A stretch of DNA of 64,000 nucleotides, taken from contig NZ_FWYD01000001.1 of the NCBI RefSeq assembly GCF_900176485.1, forward strand, positions 1 to 64,000, in the 5' to 3' direction. This document shows, piece by piece, positions 59,212-64,000 of the stretch. The stretch is from Primorskyibacter flagellatus. Lineage in GTDB: Bacteria > Pseudomonadota > Alphaproteobacteria > Rhodobacterales > Rhodobacteraceae. Each line of letters opens with the position of its first letter. Position 1 is the stretch's first letter. The position numbers and the translations under genes were made by a program. The notes beneath the pieces were generated by a model that made no database searches, was not told where the DNA came from, and saw only the letters and a program-made list of their open reading frames with translations.

Positions 59212-60192
59212 ATGGACAGAGGCCACGACGCGCAAACCCCTACGCAAATCCCATTGCGGGGCTGGTGGGACATTCTCAAGCGCGTCTACAATGGCATGCT
59301 GGAAGACAATCTGGGGCTAATCGCCGCCGGATGTGCTTTTTATGGATTGCTTGCATTATTTCCCGCGATCACGGCGATCATGGCGATTGCCGGGCTGGTG
59401 TCGCAGCCGGATATTGTCGTCGAGCAGTTAAGCGCCATTACCGAGGGTCTGCCGGAAAATGCGGCCAGTATCATGATCGATCAGGCCGCCGAGGTTGCGG
59501 GGGCAAGCTCGTCAGGGCTGACATTTGCTGCATGGATCGGTTTCGCGCTTGCTGTCTATTCCGCGTCACTCGCGGTTCAGGCGCTGATGCAGGGTCTGAA
59601 CGTCGCTTTCGGAGAGGCTGAGAAGCGGTCAATCGTGCGGATATATTTCATGCGTGTCGTGCTGACACTGGGCCTTATTTTCGGATTTCTGATGGCGGTG
59701 GCGGCGGTCGTCGCGTTGCCGGTGGCGCTCAGCTATCTTGCGGTTGGGCCGGTCACGGACTGGCTGGCGCAGGTGTTGCGCTGGCCCTTGCTGCTGGTCG
59801 CCGCGGGGCTTGGCATTGCGCTTCTGTTCCGTTGGGGGCCAAGCCGGACCCCGGCGCGGTGGCGCTGGATCACGCCGGGGGTCCTGCTCAGCTGCGTGTT
59901 GTGGGTCGCGGGCACTTTGGCGTTTTCCTACTACGCGCGCAACTTTGCCGGTTATAATGAAACTTTCGGGGCATTGTCGGGCGTCATTGTCCTGTTGATG
60001 TGGATGTGGGTTTCGGCCTTCATCATCCTTCTTGGTGCCGAACTGGACGCCGAGACCGAGGCGCAGACCGCGCAGGACACAACGGTGGGTCCGACTCGTC
60101 GGCTGGGACGTCGTGGCGCAAGGGCGGCAAATCGGGTGGGCGGTGTCGCTGTTGATAATGAGCCGCCGCCGGAACATATCGGGCAGGTGTGA
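59212..60192 (+). CDS. YihY/BrkB family membrane protein
   Basis: A 326-aa integral membrane protein with about six helices. Family features are NLGLIAAGCAFYGLLALFPAITAIMAIAGL near residues 33-62 and the C-terminal NETFGALSGVIVLLMWMWVSAFIILLGAELDAE. Early annotation as RNase BN was withdrawn for this family; function is unknown. The C-terminus is a charged tail rich in Arg/Gly. It is divergent from the ilvBN leader. Confidence 0.9.
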   Translation: MDRGHDAQTPTQIPLRGWWDILKRVYNGMLEDNLGLIAAGCAFYGLLALFPAITAIMAIAGLVSQPDIVVEQLSAITEGLPENAASIMIDQAAEVAGASSSGLTFAAWIGFALAVYSASLAVQALMQGLNVAFGEAEKRSIVRIYFMRVVLTLGLIFGFLMAVAAVVALPVALSYLAVGPVTDWLAQVLRWPLLLVAAGLGIALLFRWGPSRTPARWRWITPGVLLSCVLWVAGTLAFSYYARNFAGYNETFGALSGVIVLLMWMWVSAFIILLGAELDAETEAQTAQDTTVGPTRRLGRRGARAANRVGGVAVDNEPPPEHIGQV

Positions 60193-60255
60193 CCCGTCAG
60201 TCGGCGTCGGGGTTCGCCTAATGGCACCGGAGGCCGTGTAACATTGGCGGCAGAG

Positions 60256-60276
60256 GCCCCGGGTCAAGCCCGGGGC
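60256..60276. repeat. GC-rich inverted repeat in intergenic region
   Basis: GCCCCGGG-TCAAG-CCCGGGGC is a perfect 8-bp stem with a 5-base loop between convergent yihY-like and arginyltransferase genes. I recall CCCGGGTCAAGCCCGGG as a frequent alphaproteobacterial intergenic repeat. Without a T run its terminator role is uncertain. The other bases of this 248-base gap show nothing recognisable. Confidence 0.5.
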
Positions 60277-60440
60277 GGGTATCGCGAGCGGGGCAGCGCG
60301 CAGAGCATCCCAAAGCTCGGGCGGTTGTGCGGAGTTCTTGTTGTCTAGGCACCAAATTCGCGTTGGCTTTGCTATAGGTGGAAGCGCAGAGGCCGTCCTG
60401 AGCCGTGGCGGGCCGATGTTGTTGTGGCTCCGCCATGGGA

Positions 60441-61259
60441 TCAGCGTTTTGCGGGACGCACACCGGGCAAAGCAATATTGGCAACCTGCTCGGCAATCGG
60501 CTCGGTCGACAAGGGATGGCTGTCGGCCTCTATCTGTTCGGGGTCGGGCACTTGTTGCCAGCGATTTTCGCGAAACACTTCCAGCCCGGAAAACCGCGCC
60601 TTGTAGCCCATCTTGGCGCTGCCCGGCACCCAGTAACCAAGGTAGACATAGGGCAGACCGGCCTCGCGCGCGATTTCGATGTGATCGAGAATCATGAATG
60701 TGCCAAAGCTGCGCCAAGCTTGTTCGGGACGGTAGAAGGAATACACCATGCTGACCCCGTCATCCAGAACGTCCGTCAGGCAGACTGCGGTCAACGTGTC
60801 TTCTTCATCGGCATATTCGATGACCCGCGACCGGATCGGGGTTTCCTCGATCATTGCAGCGAATTCGAACACGTCCATATCGGCCATGCCGCCATCGGCA
60901 TGGCGTTCGTCCAGATAGGCCCGGAACAGGTCGTATTGCTGTTCCGTGGCCCAGGTTGAGGTTGCCCGACGTTTGAGGTCGGCATTGCGCTTCATTGCCC
61001 GGCGTTGACTTTTCGACGGACGGAAAGAGGCGACGTCGATCCGTGCCGAAAGACAGGCCGCGCAATCGGCACAGGATGGCCGGTACAGCACATTCTGAGA
61101 GCGCCGAAAGCCCTGTTTTGACAGGGCGTTGTTCAGCGTCTCGGCCGTCTCGCCCTGAAGGGCGGTGAACAGCTTTCTTTCCATCCGCCCCTCAAGATAG
61201 GGGCAGGGTTGAGGAGCCGTCACATAGAATTGCGGGGCGAGAGGAAGAGAGTGGCGCAT
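60441..61259 (-). CDS. bpt: Arginyl-/leucyl-tRNA-protein transferase (Bpt/Ate1 family)
   Basis: A 272-aa aminoacyl-tRNA-protein transferase of the N-end rule pathway. The N-terminal ATE domain has the conserved cysteines in QPCPYLEGR and [15 protein letters not shown]; the C-terminal domain carries [52 protein letters not shown]. Bacterial Bpt adds leucine to N-terminal Asp/Glu, making proteins substrates for ClpS/ClpAP. Symbol by family resemblance. Confidence 0.93.
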   Translation of the reverse strand: MRHSLPLAPQFYVTAPQPCPYLEGRMERKLFTALQGETAETLNNALSKQGFRRSQNVLYRPSCADCAACLSARIDVASFRPSKSQRRAMKRNADLKRRATSTWATEQQYDLFRAYLDERHADGGMADMDVFEFAAMIEETPIRSRVIEYADEEDTLTAVCLTDVLDDGVSMVYSFYRPEQAWRSFGTFMILDHIEIAREAGLPYVYLGYWVPGSAKMGYKARFSGLEVFRENRWQQVPDPEQIEADSHPLSTEPIAEQVANIALPGVRPAKR

Positions 61260-61345
61260 GTGTGAAACTTCATAAGCTTGTCACAAAGACTAACAACAGT
61301 CTTTTCTGTCGCCAACCCCCTAGCGCAGGGACCTTTGGCACCGGG

Positions 61346-61798
61346 TCAAAGCGCTCGACGATTGATCGCCACCGAGCCCATGAAGATGTCGGTCAGGCCC
61401 TGCGCGCGGTCTGTGGTCAGCATCAAGACCATCGACACCAGTTGTGCAGGGGCGAAGGCCCAGGACAGGCTGTAGCCCAGCGTGTGCAGAAAGGCCTGCC
61501 CAAAGTCGAACCGGGCACCTTGTTGGTCGCGCAGTTCCATCGCCATCATCCGCATTCCCCATGTGGCAGAACCGCCGGACAGGGTTGCGACCCGGTAGAC
61601 GAAGCCAACCACGAGGTAGAGGAAAGGCAGAAAAAACAAGCCGGTGAAGGCGGTCAATACCACGGCGGGCACCATCAACGCGAGCGTGATGGCGGTATCG
61701 ACAACCCAGGCCAATAGCCGTTTCGTCGGGATGCCGGCATAAAATTCCGGCTGCATCGCCGGATCGGGCAGGATGTATCGGGTTTGGGTCATCGTCAT
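61346..61798 (-). CDS. RDD family membrane protein
   Basis: A 150-aa protein with three to four helices and the RDD layout: KRLLAWVVDTAITLALMVP (Arg/Asp) in helix 1, GGSATWGMRMMAMELRD in the centre, and a C-terminal TDRAQGLTDIFMGSVAI. Function unknown; some members are Na+/H+ antiporter-like. Start may be either ATG 61798 or ATG 61792, with no ribosome binding site to decide. Confidence 0.88.
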   Translation of the reverse strand: MTMTQTRYILPDPAMQPEFYAGIPTKRLLAWVVDTAITLALMVPAVVLTAFTGLFFLPFLYLVVGFVYRVATLSGGSATWGMRMMAMELRDQQGARFDFGQAFLHTLGYSLSWAFAPAQLVSMVLMLTTDRAQGLTDIFMGSVAINRRAL

Positions 61799-61889
61799 CT
61801 GTGTTCAAAGCCTCTGGTTTCAATGTACAGAGCGGATCGGCATGGCCGCGCTGGCCATGCCGGAGGGACATTTCGCACCTGGAGGGAGA

Positions 61890-62327
61890 TCAGGCGTTTT
61901 CGTCCTCGGTCTTTTGGGTTTCCGCGACGCGACGCGAGCGGTCTTCCATGAACTGGTCGAACTCGGCCTTGTCCTTGGCTTCGCGCAGGCGTTCCAGGAA
62001 GCTTTCGAACTGTTCCTGTTCCTCTTCCAGACGGCGCAGCGTATCGGCCTTGTAGGCGTCAAAGACGGCGTTACCGGTTGTGCGCGAGGCCTTGAAGCCT
62101 TGGCTCAGCACGGTGCTGCGGGAATTGCGACAGGATTTTCCGAACATTCGTTTACTCCATATCAGATAGGCAAGAAGGGCGAGGCCGACAGGCCAGAAAA
62201 AGATAAAGCCGAGTACCATGACGGCAATCCAGGCACCCTTGCCCTTGCTGTCGAGCCACGCTTCGCTGCGCGACAACCAGCTCCGACCGGTGCTGGCATA
62301 GGGTTCATAAGCGGCGGCGGTGTTCAT
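61890..62327 (-). CDS. DUF2852 domain protein
   Basis: A 145-aa protein. One or two N-terminal helices (GAWIAVMVLGFIFFWPVGLALLAYLIWSK), then a charged coiled-coil-prone C-terminus (DTLRRLEEEQEQFESFLERLREAKDKAEFDQFMEDRS) typical of DUF2852 proteins of alphaproteobacteria. Function unknown. ATG 62327 has GGAGA 6 bases upstream; an earlier start at 62366 is discarded. Two copies of an inverted repeat precede it at 62349-62369 and 62407-62427. Confidence 0.88.
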   Translation of the reverse strand: MNTAAAYEPYASTGRSWLSRSEAWLDSKGKGAWIAVMVLGFIFFWPVGLALLAYLIWSKRMFGKSCRNSRSTVLSQGFKASRTTGNAVFDAYKADTLRRLEEEQEQFESFLERLREAKDKAEFDQFMEDRSRRVAETQKTEDENA

Positions 62328-62348
62328 GTGTCTCTCCGTTTGCGTGTC

Positions 62349-62369
62349 AATGTGAAGTGTTTTCACATT
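62349..62369. promoter_or_regulatory. Inverted repeat 1 upstream of DUF2852 gene
   Basis: AATGTGAA-GTGTT-TTCACATT is a perfect 8-5-8 inverted repeat 22 bases before the start codon. A related copy is at 62407-62427. Likely operator; regulator unknown. Confidence 0.55.
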
Positions 62370-62406
62370 ATCTAGATTGGCATTGCGGAGCGGCTTTGCA
62401 AGGGTT

Positions 62407-62427
62407 TATGTGAAGGTGATTTACATT
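62407..62427. promoter_or_regulatory. Inverted repeat 2 upstream of DUF2852 gene
   Basis: TATGTGAA-GGTGA-TTTACATT has the same 8-5-8 geometry as repeat 1 with imperfect arms. The two centres are 58 bases apart. The surrounding 62370-62520 is strikingly AT-rich and otherwise featureless. Confidence 0.45.
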
Positions 62428-62520
62428 ATAAAGTTAACGTATTGTTATAAATATAAAAAATGGTTAAAAAACTGAAAGGACAAGCAGTTTTTTCAGTCTG
62501 AAATACGTAAGAATATCTGC

Positions 62521-62991
62521 CTATTTCTGGGTAAATTGTGCAGTTTCAGCCCCTGTCAGGCGCATAATCTCTGTTGGGTCGATCTGGAAAATGTGGCGCG
62601 GCGTGCCGGCTGCTGCCCAAACCTGATCGAACGCCAGCAGGCGTGGGTCCATCCAGGACCGGATCGGGTTCAGATGACCTACCGGCGCGACGCCACCGAT
62701 CGCAAAGCCTGTTTGCGTCCGGATCAGCGCCGCATCCGCCTTGTCGAGCGCCTCGCCCGCGACCACACTTGCCTTGTCTGCGTCCACGCGATTGCCACCA
62801 GCGGTCAGGAACAACAGCACCTGACCGCTGTTTTGGCCGCGGAAAATGATGGATTTGACGATCTGGTCCACGGCGCAGCCAGCGGCATCTGCGGCTTCCT
62901 GCGCGGTTCGGGTCTGACCCATCTCCCGGATGTCCGGAGCGATGCCTGCGGCTTCCAGCGCGGCGCACACGCGTTTCAATGATTTGGACAT
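62521..62991 (-). CDS. YbaK/EbsC family aminoacyl-tRNA deacylase
   Basis: A 156-aa protein of the YbaK/ProX editing fold, hydrolysing mischarged tRNA (commonly Cys- or Ala-tRNAPro). Diagnostic is the catalytic Lys region DQIVKSIIFRG and the GFAIGGVAPVGHL loop. ATG 62991 has GGAGGG 5 bases upstream; the start at 63042 is discarded. It is divergent from glnE with only about 100 bases between. Confidence 0.92.
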   Translation of the reverse strand: MSKSLKRVCAALEAAGIAPDIREMGQTRTAQEAADAAGCAVDQIVKSIIFRGQNSGQVLLFLTAGGNRVDADKASVVAGEALDKADAALIRTQTGFAIGGVAPVGHLNPIRSWMDPRLLAFDQVWAAAGTPRHIFQIDPTEIMRLTGAETAQFTQK

Positions 62992-63092
62992 AGTCCCTCC
63001 GGTTATCGCTTGATTGGATGCAATCTGACCCAGGCCGCGCATGGCGGCAAGGCGGATTGACCTCTTTGCACGCGCGGCGCATCTTGCCCGCC

Positions 63093-64000
63093 ATGAGCTT
63101 TGCCAATCGGATCACCCGTTGTCCCATCCCGTTCGAGCCTGACCGCGGCACCGACGCCCTTGCATTGACCCCTTGGGCAAAGGGCGATGTCGGGCGGCTG
63201 ATCGAAGGCACGGCGGGTTGTTCGCCCTATCTGGCAGGGTTGATCGGCAAGGAAACCGACTGGTTGCAAGGCGCGCTGGATGATGCCGAAGGTGCCGCCG
63301 GGGCCGAGATCTCCCGGCTGGACGAAATTGCGCCCGATGTGCTGCCGGTTGAGCTGCGCCGCGCCAAGCGCCGCATCGCGCTATTGACGGCGCTGGCCGA
63401 TCTTGGTGGCGTCTGGCCGTTGGAGACCGTCACGGGCACCCTGACTGATCTGGCTGATACCGCCTGCGCCACAGCTTTGCGCGCGACCGTGGGCACCGAA
63501 ATCAGGCGCGGCAAACTGCCGGGGCAGGGCGAGGACGATATTGCCACCGCAGGCGGCATGACGGTGCTGGCGATGGGCAAGATGGGCGCGGGCGAGTTGA
63601 ACTATTCGTCCGATATCGACCTGATCTGCCTGTTCGATGAAACCCGTTATGAGCCGGATGATTTCCACGATGCCCGGTCCAGTCTGGTCCGCGCAACGCG
63701 TAAAATGGCGGCGATGCTGAACGATCTGACCGGCGACGGTTATGTCTTTCGCACCGATCTGCGGCTGCGTCCCGATCCGTCGGTCACCCCCGTCTGCATC
63801 GCGATGGAGGCCGCGGAACGCTACTATGAAAGCCTGGGCAGAACGTGGGAGCGTGCCGCCTATATCAAGGCGCGTCCCTGCGCGGGCGACATAGAAGCGG
63901 GCAACAGGTTTCTGGAGGTGCTGACCCCCTTTGTCTGGCGCAAACATCTGGATTTCGCGGCCATTCAGGACGCGCATGACATGCGGTTGCGCATCCGCGA
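63093..64000 (+). CDS. glnE: Glutamine synthetase adenylyltransferase/deadenylylase, 5' part
   Basis: An open frame from ATG 63093 to the window end (302 codons, no stop). Its product begins MSFANRITRCPIPFEP and includes the nucleotidyltransferase core VLAMGKMGAGELNYSSDIDLICLFDE with the D-x-D pair, then RTDLRLRPDPS and the region LGRTWERAAYIKARPCAGD. This is the N-terminal adenylyl-removing domain of bifunctional GlnE, which controls glutamine synthetase in response to PII. The C-terminal adenylylating domain lies beyond the window. No ribosome binding site is obvious, so the start is tentative. Confidence 0.93.
   Translation, partial: MSFANRITRCPIPFEPDRGTDALALTPWAKGDVGRLIEGTAGCSPYLAGLIGKETDWLQGALDDAEGAAGAEISRLDEIAPDVLPVELRRAKRRIALLTALADLGGVWPLETVTGTLTDLADTACATALRATVGTEIRRGKLPGQGEDDIATAGGMTVLAMGKMGAGELNYSSDIDLICLFDETRYEPDDFHDARSSLVRATRKMAAMLNDLTGDGYVFRTDLRLRPDPSVTPVCIAMEAAERYYESLGRTWERAAYIKARPCAGDIEAGNRFLEVLTPFVWRKHLDFAAIQDAHDMRLRIR

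Noticed and set aside
1-64000. CRISPR arrays, rRNA, tRNA, complete insertion sequences or replication origins
   Set aside because: No regular spaced repeats, no rRNA-like or supported tRNA sequence, and no transposase gene with terminal inverted repeats were found.

Overview
The window is high-GC alphaproteobacterial chromosome, most likely from the Rhodobacteraceae/Roseobacter group. HemA matches my memory of Rhodobacter HemA closely: 407 aa with the PLP lysine at 248. The order hemA - rodZ-like - ispG, the conserved small lipoprotein, DUF2852 and DUF2189 proteins, and the intergenic TTGGCCAAAATACTCC-type repeat also fit that group. No database search was run; all names come from reading motifs and from recall.

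Layout. (1) 1-3.4 kb is a scar of mobile DNA, lower in GC than its surroundings: a truncated tyrosine recombinase, a serine resolvase, two small unknown membrane proteins and long gene-poor stretches. (2) 3.5-18.6 kb is a catabolic island. It has three formylglycine-type sulfatases without signal peptides, a complete peptide-type ABC importer split between two divergent transcripts, an enolase-superfamily dehydratase, an M81 (MlrC-like) peptidase, a DoeB-like N-deacylase and a GntR/FCD regulator. A 14-base motif GTATAC-RWTN-ATAC occurs upstream of all three transcription blocks, which suggests one regulon. (3) 18.7-27.8 kb holds a zinc-type CDF exporter, HPP-CBS protein, 5-formyl-THF cyclo-ligase, DUF488 protein, a GMC dehydrogenase with a Tat-exported small subunit, a membrane alpha/beta hydrolase, SufE and a lipoprotein.

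(4) 27.9-35.9 kb is an inositol-type locus. iolC-iolB-aldolase-SDR run leftward; an oxidoreductase, iolE and a second oxidoreductase run rightward; a LacI-family regulator closes the locus. Near-identical LacI-type operators lie in the divergent promoter and in front of the regulator. iolD, iolA and a transporter are absent. (5) 36.3-40.6 kb has a LysE exporter, a divergent sulfotransferase-like/glycosyltransferase pair, an M20 dipeptidase and an SMR-like protein.

(6) 40.7-64 kb is housekeeping: hemA behind a perfect FNR box, rodZ-like, ispG, two periplasmic thiol-disulfide proteins next to a BepA-like M48 protease, an aminotransferase, an AmiC-type amidase, PBP1A, prfB, DUF2189, an XRE regulator, ilvBN with a readable leader-peptide attenuator, YihY, the Bpt arginyl/leucyl-transferase homologue, RDD, DUF2852, YbaK and the 5' part of glnE, which runs off the right end.

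The strongest candidate for an undescribed system is the sulfatase/ABC/M81/deacylase island, with its shared operator suggesting import of an intact sulfated, probably N-acylated or peptide-like compound followed by cytoplasmic desulfation and hydrolysis. The substrate cannot be read from the sequence.
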